Assembly (NCBI GenBank): GCA_023663915.1
Contig: JAMPGN010000259.1
Location: 1 to 5,336, forward strand
DNA from: Eubacterium sp.
GTDB lineage: Bacteria; Bacillota_A; Clostridia; Lachnospirales; Lachnospiraceae
Length of the DNA stretch: 5,336 bases
Reading direction: 5' to 3'
The notes beneath the pieces were generated by a model. It had not been told where the DNA came from and did no database searches. It worked only from the letters and a program-made list of their open reading frames with translations. Shown here piece by piece: positions 1 to 5,336 of this stretch. The position numbers and the translations under genes were made by a program. Position 1 is the first letter of the stretch; every line of letters starts with the position of its first letter.

Positions 1-99
1 CCGGAATGCTTAGAAAATCCATTCGACGAAACCCGACACAAGAGAACTTTTTGTGTAAGCTGCCCTCACAACTTATACGATAGATTTTTTGACATCTGA
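1..99 (+). CDS. Possible C-terminal end of an upstream gene (partial, unrecognised)
   Basis: Reading from base 1, this frame is open for 32 codons and stops with TGA at 97-99. The translation begins PECLENPFDETRHK and ends LYDRFFDI. It has a mixed, protein-like composition, but I recognise no family. The stop lies 58 bp before the next gene's start, a normal spacing for co-directional genes in such clusters. Frame 3 is also open, to a TAG at 81-83, so an open frame this short proves little and the coding call is tentative. If real, the promoter -35 hexamer at 89-94 lies within its last codons. The gene starts outside the window, so its function cannot be judged here. Confidence 0.3.
   Translation, partial: PECLENPFDETRHKRTFCVSCPHNLYDRFFDI
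36..71. repeat. Competing short inverted repeats (ACACAA / TTGTGT / CACAA)
   Basis: ACACAA at 36-41 is perfectly complementary to TTGTGT at 51-56. The arms can extend through two G.U pairs and one A-T pair to a three-base loop. The same TTGTG (51-55) can instead pair with CACAA at 67-71 across an 11-base spacer. The two foldings are mutually exclusive. The stems are AT-rich and not followed by a terminal T-run, so this is not a standard terminator. It could be an operator dyad upstream of the -35 at 89, or chance. If 1-99 is coding, chance is more likely. Confidence 0.25.
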
Positions 100-117
100 A
101 GCCGAAGAATGAATAAA
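89..117 (+). promoter_or_regulatory. Candidate sigma-A promoter for the asparagine synthetase gene
   Basis: A perfect -35 hexamer TTGACA lies at 89-94. Seventeen bases later AATAAA at 112-117 matches the -10 consensus at four of six positions. Transcription would begin near 124 and give a leader of about 35 bases before the ATG at 158. The -10 candidate lies inside the first copy of a 15-bp tandem repeat, and the second copy repeats AATAAA at 127-132, which is 32 bases from the -35 and so not usable with it. The perfect -35 and ideal spacing support the call. The imperfect -10 and the possibility that the region is coding up to base 99 weaken it. Confidence 0.4.
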
Positions 118-138
118 TGAAGAATGAATAAATGAAGA
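104..138 (+). repeat. 15-bp perfect tandem direct repeat, two copies plus a partial third
   Basis: The unit GAAGAATGAATAAAT occurs at 104-118 and again, identically and without a gap, at 119-133. GAAGA at 134-138 starts a third copy that then diverges. The repeat ends just before the ribosome binding site AAAGGGA (144-150) of the next gene, and its first copy contains the candidate -10 element. The array looks like a slippage or duplication product. A change in copy number would alter leader length by 15 bases without disturbing the -35/-10 spacing of the upstream promoter. It carries ATG triplets but no extended reading frame of note. Confidence 0.95.
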
Positions 139-157
139 TTGGGAAAGGGACGGATGT

Positions 158-2110
158 ATGTGCGGGATTGCTGGATTTTGTAATTGGGGGGATGGCTGGC
201 AGCGGAATATTGAACGGATGAATGAGAAGATGTACCGCAGAGGGCCGGACGCTTCGGGGGTATGGGCTTCGGAAGATCATGCGGTAGTTTTGGGGCATAG
301 GAGGCTCTCGATTGTGGATCTGACATCGTCCGGGGCGCAGCCGATGGAGTCATATGATGGGCGGTATGTGATTGTTTATAATGGGGAGATTTATAACCAT
401 CTATCGCTTAGAGAGAAGTTGATGGAAGACAAGAAGGTGACGGGGTTTCGAGGGACGTCGGATACGGAAGTTCTGGTGGAGGCGATTGCGGCGTATGGGT
501 TGGAAGATGCGCTGGGTATGGTGAAGGGTATGTTTGCCATAGCGGTGTATGACAAAAAAGAACATATGTTATTATTGGCGCGTGACCGGGTGGGGGAGAA
601 GCCGTTATTTTATGGATTTGTGGGGGAAAATAAATTCGTTTTCGCCTCGGATTTAAATTCGATTGCGGCGTTGGACGGGTTTGAAAATCCGATCAATACA
701 CGGGTTTTGCGGGATTATTTTCGGTATGGGTATATTGCTGCGCCTTATTCGATCTATGAGAATATTTATAAGCTGCAACCGGGGAGATGGCTGGAAATAA
801 GAAGTCCCTTTCATAAATATGAGGTAAAGACTTATTGGTCGATGATGGAGAGGGCAGTTTATGGGCAGTCGCATCTTTTCAGAGGGAGTGAGACGGAGGC
901 GGCGGAGGAGCTGGAACGGCTGTTGAAGGAGTCCATTCGGGGACAGATGGCTGCGGATGTGCCGGTGGGCGCTTTTCTGTCGGCGGGTATCGACAGCAGT
1001 ACCATAGTATCGCTGATGCAGTCGTTGAGTGACCGGAAGGTGCGTAGTTTTACGATCGGCATGTGGGATGAAAAGTTTAATGAGGCGGATGTGGCGGGGG
1101 AGATTGCGAAGCACCTTGGAACGGAACATACAGAATGGTATATTACGGAGAAAGATGCGCAGGGCGTGATCCCGCATCTGGCGGAGATGTTCGGGGAGCC
1201 TTTTGCGGATTCTTCTCAGATACCGACGTATCTTGTCAGTAAGATGACGAGGGAACATGTGACGGTTTCTTTAAGTGGTGATGGCGGTGACGAATTGTTT
1301 TGCGGATACAACACTTACCATTCCATTGATCGGATCTGGCAAAGGTCTAGTCAGATACCATATGTTATTCGTAAGCCTGCGGGAGCGCTGCTGCAGGTTG
1401 TTGGACGGACGGGCAATCGTGCGATGACGACCAGGGCAAGGCTTTTGGGGGCGCGCAGTATTGAGGATATGTATTTGAGATCTGAAATCGGGGAGGGACT
1501 CGATATTGTAAGGAAGGAGTATGGTGTAAAGGAAGCGGTTCACTCTGTGTCAAAGGACAGAAGAAGAGCGGATGGGCGCGGGAGTGATACGGTAGACAGA
1601 TGTCTGACGATCATGGATACTTATCCGTCGGGACTGCTTGAAGAGACACAGCATAATTTGATGTTGATGGATCTTTTGATGTATCATCCCGATGATATCT
1701 TAAATAAGGTGGATCGGACGGCGATGGCTGTTTCCTTGGAGACGCGGGTGCCGATGCTTGATAAAGACGTGGTGGAGTTTGCATGGACACTGCCGTTATC
1801 TTATCGGAAGAAGGACGGGGTCACGAAGAAAATATTGAGGGACATTCTCTACCGGTATGTGCCGCGTGAACTGCTGGAACGTCCGAAGAAAGGATTCAGC
1901 ATTCCGCTGCATAAGTGGCTGAAAGAGCCGGAACTTCGCCGATGGGCGGAAGAACTGATCGACAGGGATATATTAGAGGAACAGATGTTATTAAATGCAG
2001 ATACGGTTTGGAAAATATGGAATGATTATATTGAGAGGGATATCTGGCGTGTGCAGATCTGGTATATATTGATGTTTCAGGAATGGATGCGGTATGCACA
2101 TGCACATTGA
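158..2110 (+). CDS. asnB: Glutamine-hydrolysing asparagine synthetase-like amidotransferase
   Basis: This 650-residue cytosolic enzyme is of the AsnB family, which releases ammonia from glutamine and transfers it to an AMP-activated carboxylate, normally aspartate, to give asparagine. The start is fixed by the MCGIAGF N-terminus: Cys2 becomes the catalytic residue after Met removal, and AAAGGGA (144-150) lies 7 bases upstream. The class II glutaminase domain (about 2-210) shows GHRRLSIVD (46-54, with R49), YNGEIYN (74-80), SDTE (101-104) and RDRVGEKPLFY (142-152). The synthetase domain (about 240-620) shows the pyrophosphate loop LSAGIDSS (274-281), SGDGGDELFCGY (373-384), LNKVDR (515-520), ETRVP (528-532) and KKGFS (577-581). 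All key elements are present; the loop has Ala where many homologues have Gly. It is longer than E. coli AsnB (about 554) and close to Bacillus AsnB/AsnO types. In this setting it might amidate a uronic acid of the glycan instead. Codon use (GGG, ATT) differs from the genes downstream. Confidence 0.95.
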   Translation: MCGIAGFCNWGDGWQRNIERMNEKMYRRGPDASGVWASEDHAVVLGHRRLSIVDLTSSGAQPMESYDGRYVIVYNGEIYNHLSLREKLMEDKKVTGFRGTSDTEVLVEAIAAYGLEDALGMVKGMFAIAVYDKKEHMLLLARDRVGEKPLFYGFVGENKFVFASDLNSIAALDGFENPINTRVLRDYFRYGYIAAPYSIYENIYKLQPGRWLEIRSPFHKYEVKTYWSMMERAVYGQSHLFRGSETEAAEELERLLKESIRGQMAADVPVGAFLSAGIDSSTIVSLMQSLSDRKVRSFTIGMWDEKFNEADVAGEIAKHLGTEHTEWYITEKDAQGVIPHLAEMFGEPFADSSQIPTYLVSKMTREHVTVSLSGDGGDELFCGYNTYHSIDRIWQRSSQIPYVIRKPAGALLQVVGRTGNRAMTTRARLLGARSIEDMYLRSEIGEGLDIVRKEYGVKEAVHSVSKDRRRADGRGSDTVDRCLTIMDTYPSGLLEETQHNLMLMDLLMYHPDDILNKVDRTAMAVSLETRVPMLDKDVVEFAWTLPLSYRKKDGVTKKILRDILYRYVPRELLERPKKGFSIPLHKWLKEPELRRWAEELIDRDILEEQMLLNADTVWKIWNDYIERDIWRVQIWYILMFQEWMRYAHAH

Positions 2111-2147
2111 GTTTCCCTTATGCTTTCGGTGCAGAGGGCTTTGAAAT

Positions 2148-2153
2148 GGAGGA
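2148..2153 (+). promoter_or_regulatory. Strong Shine-Dalgarno (GGAGGA) with no in-frame long gene behind it
   Basis: GGAGGA is the best ribosome binding site in the gap between the asparagine synthetase and the GT2 gene, yet it does not serve the GT2 frame, which is closed by TGA at 2165-2167. The starts it could serve are GTG at 2154, directly abutting it, which opens a 17-codon frame ending TGA at 2205-2207, and TTG at 2164, ten bases away, which opens a 66-codon frame out of phase with GT2. The 17-codon frame ends in a TGATG overlap with an ATG of the GT2 gene (2207), an arrangement seen in translational coupling. It may be a leader peptide, a relic of an earlier start region, or chance. 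Confidence 0.4.
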
Positions 2154-2176
2154 GTGAAAGAATTTGACAAATCTTT

Positions 2177-2191
2177 CACAAACTATTTGTG
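2177..2191. repeat. Perfect 6-bp inverted repeat ahead of the GT2 gene
   Basis: CACAAA at 2177-2182 and TTTGTG at 2186-2191 are exact reverse complements separated by CTA. As RNA this is a small AU-rich hairpin ending five to seven bases before the AAAGGA binding site at 2198-2203. As DNA it is an operator-like palindrome. The CACAA/TTGTG core also occurs upstream of the asparagine synthetase gene (36-71). There is no T-run, so it is not a terminator. Function is unproven. Confidence 0.5.
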
Positions 2192-2197
2192 CCTTGG

Positions 2198-2203
2198 AAA
2201 GGA
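2198..2203 (+). promoter_or_regulatory. Ribosome binding site AAAGGA that bears on the GT2 start choice
   Basis: AAAGGA is the only purine-rich element in position for the GT2 frame. In-frame starts are GTG 2189 (upstream of it, with no site of its own), ATG 2204 (no spacing), ATG 2207 (3 bases) and ATG 2216 (12 bases). Aligned on a full AAGGAGG the spacing to 2216 is about 10 bases, which is the most workable. None of the options is ideal, so the start remains uncertain. Confidence 0.45.
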
Positions 2204-2215
2204 ATGATGAAAATC

Positions 2216-3295
2216 ATGAAGGTATTCGAGCATTATCGTCCGTCACGGATCGCGACAAGGGATCAGACGGCTTTGATTTCGGTCATCGTACCGGCGTACA
2301 ATATTGCAGATTATATCGAGAGGGGAATCAATTCTATCCGCAGCCAGACTTATCAAAACCTTGAGATCATCGTCGTGGATGACGGTTCTGTGGACGCGAC
2401 GGGGGAGATCTGTGACAGGCTCGCTTTGAAAGATGCGCGTGTGAAGGTGATTCATAAGAAGAACGGGGGACCTGCACAGGCGCGCAATGTCGGTATTGCA
2501 CAGGCAAAAGGCAGTTATTTTGGTTTTGTGGATGGAGATGACTGGATCGATCCCGATATGTATGAGAAGATGCTTGGGAGTATGTGGGAACAGAATGCTG
2601 ACATTGCGATCTGCCGTTACCGCCAGGTGTACAAGACGCATACGGAAGACCAATCTGTGGACCGCACCATCGTGTTTGAAGGGCAGGAAGCGCTGCAGTA
2701 CTATGTTCAAGAAACAAAAGAGTATGCGATTCAAAATGCCGCGTGGAATAAACTTTATAAGAGGGAAATCCTTACCGGGGTTACTTTTCCCGTGGGAAAA
2801 TGGTACGAAGACATCATGTTCGCGACGATGGCGCTTGCACGGGCAAACCGCTGTGTTTACCTTGACACGGCATGTTATAACTATATAATAGACAGAGAGG
2901 GAAGCATCATGAATACGCAGATCAATCCGCGCACCTTCACGGATCAGATTCCCGCTTACTATGAGAAGACGAAGTTTTTAAAAGAGCTGGGGAGACAGGA
3001 TCTTGCAGATGTTCATGATTATTTTTTTTATAAAAGGCTGCTGCTCTTCTATGACCGGCTGCAAAAGACAGATATTCCGGATCGGGACAAATATTTGGAA
3101 CAGATCACGCAGATCATATGGGATAACAGGGAACACTATGCGAGGGCATATGCCTGTCCGGTGGCAGACCGGAGGGATTATGATAAGATGAAGCTGTTCC
3201 TAAAGTCTCCGGTGCGCTACAGGCGCAGGATAGAACTGGAAGAACAGGTGATTATCCCGCTTAAGGTGAAGGTCAAAAGGATTTTGAGGAAATGA
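2216..3295 (+). CDS. Family 2 glycosyltransferase (GT-A fold, polysaccharide biosynthesis)
   Basis: From ATG 2216 this is a 359-residue cytoplasmic or membrane-associated transferase that would move a sugar from a nucleotide donor to a lipid-linked glycan. Numbering from 2216, the GT2 domain begins with ISVIVPAYN (21-29), then SQTYQNLEIIVVDDGS (43-58), the NGGPAQARNVGI stretch (83-94) and the metal-binding VDGDDW (105-110). WNKLYKREIL (177-186) and the WYED region (196-199), probably holding the catalytic base, follow, with REGSIMN at 227-233. The C-terminal third is charged and helical, ends in a basic tail (KVKVKRILRK), and has no clear membrane span. The architecture matches EpsJ/CapG-like enzymes; donor and acceptor cannot be read from sequence. 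GTG 2189, ATG 2204 and ATG 2207 are alternative starts adding up to 9 residues. Its TGA overlaps the next gene's ATG (ATGA), implying coupled translation. ATC-rich codon use resembles the genes after it, not the one before. Confidence 0.93.
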   Translation: MKVFEHYRPSRIATRDQTALISVIVPAYNIADYIERGINSIRSQTYQNLEIIVVDDGSVDATGEICDRLALKDARVKVIHKKNGGPAQARNVGIAQAKGSYFGFVDGDDWIDPDMYEKMLGSMWEQNADIAICRYRQVYKTHTEDQSVDRTIVFEGQEALQYYVQETKEYAIQNAAWNKLYKREILTGVTFPVGKWYEDIMFATMALARANRCVYLDTACYNYIIDREGSIMNTQINPRTFTDQIPAYYEKTKFLKELGRQDLADVHDYFFYKRLLLFYDRLQKTDIPDRDKYLEQITQIIWDNREHYARAYACPVADRRDYDKMKLFLKSPVRYRRRIELEEQVIIPLKVKVKRILRK

Positions 3296-4245
3296 TAATC
3301 ATACAGTTTGCGGGCGGACTGGGCAATCAGATGTTTCAGTATGCCCTGTATCTACAACTGAAAAGTCTGGGCAAAGAAGTAAAGATCGACGATTGGACGG
3401 GATTTGCACAGGATGCGCAGCGAGAACCGTCGCTTATGCCTTTCGGGATAAATTACGAGAGGGCAACGGTGAAAGAATTGGAACAAATGCTGGATTCGGC
3501 TCCCGGTCTGTGGAGCAAAGTGCACAGGAAATTATTTGGCAGAAACAAGAAGGCATATTTCGAGGCGGATAAGAGATATAAACCCGAAATCATGTCGTGG
3601 GACGATATTTATTTGGAGGGATACTGGCAGACGGATAAATATTTCCGTTCGGTGTCGGAGGAAGTTAAGAAGGCATACGATGTGGACAGGCTTCTTGAAT
3701 ATGTCCGAGAAGCAGGCGGGAAAAGTGCACAAGAGAGTCGGGGAAAGAACAAGTCGCACTCTTTGGAAGAGGTGGCAGAAACCAAGAGAACACTATTTGA
3801 GAGATATCTTGCACAGATTACATCTATGGAATCGGTCAGTGTGCATATCCGCCGGGGAGATTATCTTTTGCCGCAGAATCAGGCGCTCTTTGGGAATATC
3901 TGCACGGAAGCTTACTACTGCAAGGCGATGCGGCAGATGAGGCAGGAGTATCCGCAGTGCAGATTCTATCTTTTTACGAATGACAAGCAGTGGATCAAAG
4001 AGCAGCTTGCAGGGGTGGCAGATGCTATAGAAGTCGTAGACATCGGGGAGCAGAGCGATTACAGTGAATTTATCCTTATGAGCAAATGCAGGCATAACAT
4101 ATTGGCAAACAGCAGCTTTGGCTGGTGGGCTTCCTACCTGAACCGCAATCCGGATAAGACTGTGTTTGCGCCGGACAGATGGCTGAACGGATGGGACTGC
4201 CAGGACTTCTACAGGGACGATATGCGCAGGATCGCGGTGGAGTGA
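3292..4245 (+). CDS. Family 11 glycosyltransferase, alpha-1,2-fucosyltransferase type
   Basis: This 317-residue enzyme belongs to GT11, whose characterised members transfer fucose from GDP-fucose to galactose in an alpha-1,2 linkage, as in H-antigen-like structures. The N-terminus IIIQFAGGLGNQMFQYALY is the family's opening motif and fixes the ATG at 3292. GYWQTDKYF (110-118), the GDP-sugar-binding HIRRGDY (185-191), FYLFTND (225-231) and ILANSSFGWWASYLN (270-284) complete the GT11 signatures. No signal peptide or membrane span is seen, so it is expected to act at the inner face of the membrane. AAAAGGA (3275-3281) lies 10 bases before the ATG, which overlaps the GT2 stop by 4 bp. Residues about 141-165 form a Lys/Glu/Ser/Gly-rich hydrophilic segment ahead of HIRRGDY that seems longer than in typical relatives. 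No GDP-fucose synthesis genes are in the window, so the exact donor is inferred; other bacterial GT11 specificities are possible. Confidence 0.93.
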   Translation: MIIIQFAGGLGNQMFQYALYLQLKSLGKEVKIDDWTGFAQDAQREPSLMPFGINYERATVKELEQMLDSAPGLWSKVHRKLFGRNKKAYFEADKRYKPEIMSWDDIYLEGYWQTDKYFRSVSEEVKKAYDVDRLLEYVREAGGKSAQESRGKNKSHSLEEVAETKRTLFERYLAQITSMESVSVHIRRGDYLLPQNQALFGNICTEAYYCKAMRQMRQEYPQCRFYLFTNDKQWIKEQLAGVADAIEVVDIGEQSDYSEFILMSKCRHNILANSSFGWWASYLNRNPDKTVFAPDRWLNGWDCQDFYRDDMRRIAVE

Positions 4246-4268
4246 GGCAATGAAGGGAACAATTACAC

Positions 4269-5336
4269 ATGAGTAAACAGGAAGTTTTGGAAGAGAATAA
4301 GAAAGTCACTATGCTGCAGAAAGTCGGATATCTTTTTGACAAAAAGCAGAAACGCCAGCTTGTGGGGCTGGCAGTGTTAATCCTGATCGGCGGCATTCTT
4401 GAGACGCTGGGCGTGTCGCTGCTGCTTCCGGTGTTTGAAGTGCTGATGAATCCCGATGACGTCATGGATAACAAAAAAGTGGCAATGCTGGTAAATGCCT
4501 TAAATATTCAGACAGGCACGCAGCTTATCATCATCATGCTCAGTACGCTGAGCGTACTGTATGTCGTTAAGAATGCATACCTTTTGTTCCAGACATATGT
4601 GCAGAATACATTTGTGACGCGTAACCGTAACCGCATGATCAGCCGGGTGATGCGCGAGTTTCTGAACAGACCGTACGAGGTGTATCTCGGCGCGGATATT
4701 CCTACGGTATTCCGTCTGACAGACAGCGACATCCCGAACGCCTTCCAGCTGGTCCTGGTGCTGATCCAGATGGTGACGGAGATTGTGGTGGTAGTGTCGT
4801 TATGCATTGTGGTAGTGCTTATGAGTCCCGTAATGAGTATTCTGGTCATAGGAGTCTTTCTGGGAATGACGCTTATCATCATGAAGGTCTTAAAACCGCG
4901 GCTGAATGACATCGGACACCGGAATCAGGCGATACAGTCCCGTATTGCAAAGTGGCGCATCCAGTCCATCTACGGTTTAAAAGATGTGAAAGTACTGCAC
5001 CGGGAAGAGTTTTTCGTGCGCAATTATTATGAGAGCGGCGCGGTCGGCGCGAATGTGGCGAGGAATTATGCGGTGCTTAATAATATGCCGAGGCTGTTGA
5101 TCGAGACGGTCTTCATGGTGTCGGTGTTTCTCTTTATCATGTTTTATATGATGCGCGGCGGGGATATGGCAGTACTGTTTCCACAGCTTTCCGCCATGGC
5201 GGTGGCGGCGATCCGTGTGCTGCCGGGCACGAACCGCATCAACACTTACCTGTCGGAAATCGCATACTCGCAGCCATGCCTGGATTATCTCTATGAAAAT
5301 CTCAACGAGAGTATGAAGATGGATGTAAACGGCAGT
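4269..5336 (+). CDS. ABC exporter, membrane domain (partial; PglK/MsbA-like glycan flippase candidate)
   Basis: The frame is open from ATG 4269 to the window end, giving 356 codons with no stop, so the gene is cut at its 3' side. AAGGGA (4253-4258) lies 10 bases upstream, and 23 bp separate it from the GT11 gene. After a charged N-terminal helix there are about six hydrophobic spans: roughly 31-56, 84-105, 160-182, 185-206, 277-297 and 299-318. ILETLGVSLLLPVFEVLMNP (43-62) and GLKDVKVLHREEFF (236-249) resemble the first span and a cytoplasmic coupling region of PglK-type half transporters, which flip undecaprenyl-linked oligosaccharides. The Walker A, signature and Walker B motifs should follow beyond base 5336 and are not seen. 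By context it would export the lipid-linked product of the glycosyltransferases upstream. A lipid or peptide exporter cannot be excluded from the membrane half alone. Confidence 0.88.
   Translation, partial: MSKQEVLEENKKVTMLQKVGYLFDKKQKRQLVGLAVLILIGGILETLGVSLLLPVFEVLMNPDDVMDNKKVAMLVNALNIQTGTQLIIIMLSTLSVLYVVKNAYLLFQTYVQNTFVTRNRNRMISRVMREFLNRPYEVYLGADIPTVFRLTDSDIPNAFQLVLVLIQMVTEIVVVVSLCIVVVLMSPVMSILVIGVFLGMTLIIMKVLKPRLNDIGHRNQAIQSRIAKWRIQSIYGLKDVKVLHREEFFVRNYYESGAVGANVARNYAVLNNMPRLLIETVFMVSVFLFIMFYMMRGGDMAVLFPQLSAMAVAAIRVLPGTNRINTYLSEIAYSQPCLDYLYENLNESMKMDVNGS

Noticed and set aside
653..1258. A 201-codon open frame on the minus strand within the asparagine synthetase gene
   Set aside because: It lies antisense to an intact enzyme with all family motifs. 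Its translation is Arg/Leu/His/Ile-rich, as expected from the complement of this codon pattern, and no plausible start signal or family is apparent.
2112..2146. A terminator after the asparagine synthetase gene
   Set aside because: CCCT (2115-2118) can pair with AGGG (2135-2138) and TGC (2121-2123) with GCA (2131-2133), but the stem is interrupted and no T-run follows, so it does not meet the pattern of an intrinsic terminator.
2164..2192. A promoter ahead of the GT2 gene based on TTGACA at 2164-2169
   Set aside because: The -35 is perfect, but at 16-18 base spacing the -10 candidates (such as TTTGTG or TTGTGC) are poor. The TATTTG option has only a 14-base spacer and matches three of six positions, and the start would fall on the ribosome binding site.
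2164..2364. A 66-codon frame from TTG 2164 behind the strong GGAGGA site
   Set aside because: Most of it overlaps the GT2 gene out of phase, its sequence resembles no protein family, and it is best explained as a shadow of GT2. Only the orphan binding site is kept as an observation.
4250..4276. A start at ATG 4250 for the gene after GT11
   Set aside because: It stops after eight codons at TAA 4274-4276. The real frame starts at ATG 4269, with AAGGGA at suitable spacing.
4508..4912. A 134-codon minus-strand open frame opposite the ABC transporter gene
   Set aside because: The + strand frame from 4269 is a clear membrane protein with a good ribosome binding site and operon context. The antisense frame is Thr/Arg/Ile-rich and looks like a shadow.

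Overview
The window looks like part of a surface-polysaccharide or glycoconjugate gene cluster from a low-to-mid GC Firmicute, most likely a gut Clostridia/Lachnospiraceae-type organism. That placement is an inference from purine-rich Shine-Dalgarno sites, tightly packed co-directional genes, and the style of the asparagine-synthetase, GT2, GT11 and ABC proteins. It was not confirmed by any search.

Layout, all on the + strand. Positions 1-157 hold what may be the last 32 codons of an upstream gene, a promoter candidate with a perfect TTGACA, and a perfect 15-bp tandem duplication just ahead of the first complete gene. Positions 158-2110 encode a glutamine-dependent asparagine synthetase-like amidotransferase (650 aa). 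A 105-bp gap follows, with an orphan strong Shine-Dalgarno and a small perfect inverted repeat. Positions 2216-3295 encode a family 2 glycosyltransferase, and its stop overlaps by 4 bp the start of a family 11 (alpha-1,2-fucosyltransferase-type) glycosyltransferase at 3292-4245. After 23 bp, positions 4269-5336 encode the membrane half of an ABC exporter resembling PglK/MsbA-type lipid-linked glycan flippases. It runs off the window before its ATPase domain.

Together, the two glycosyltransferases would extend a lipid-linked repeat unit, with the GT11 enzyme probably adding fucose or a related deoxysugar. The ABC protein is a reasonable candidate to flip or export the product. The asparagine synthetase may make asparagine, or it may amidate a uronic acid of the glycan, as proposed for AsnB-like proteins in other polysaccharide loci. 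Its codon use and strand composition differ clearly from the three genes downstream, so the locus may be a mosaic with a seam in the 2111-2215 gap.

I found no RNA genes, CRISPR, insertion sequence or convincing terminator. I do not see a clearly new biological system. The most interesting points are the composition seam, the promoter-proximal tandem repeat, the unusual start region of the GT2 gene, and the glycan-amidation possibility.
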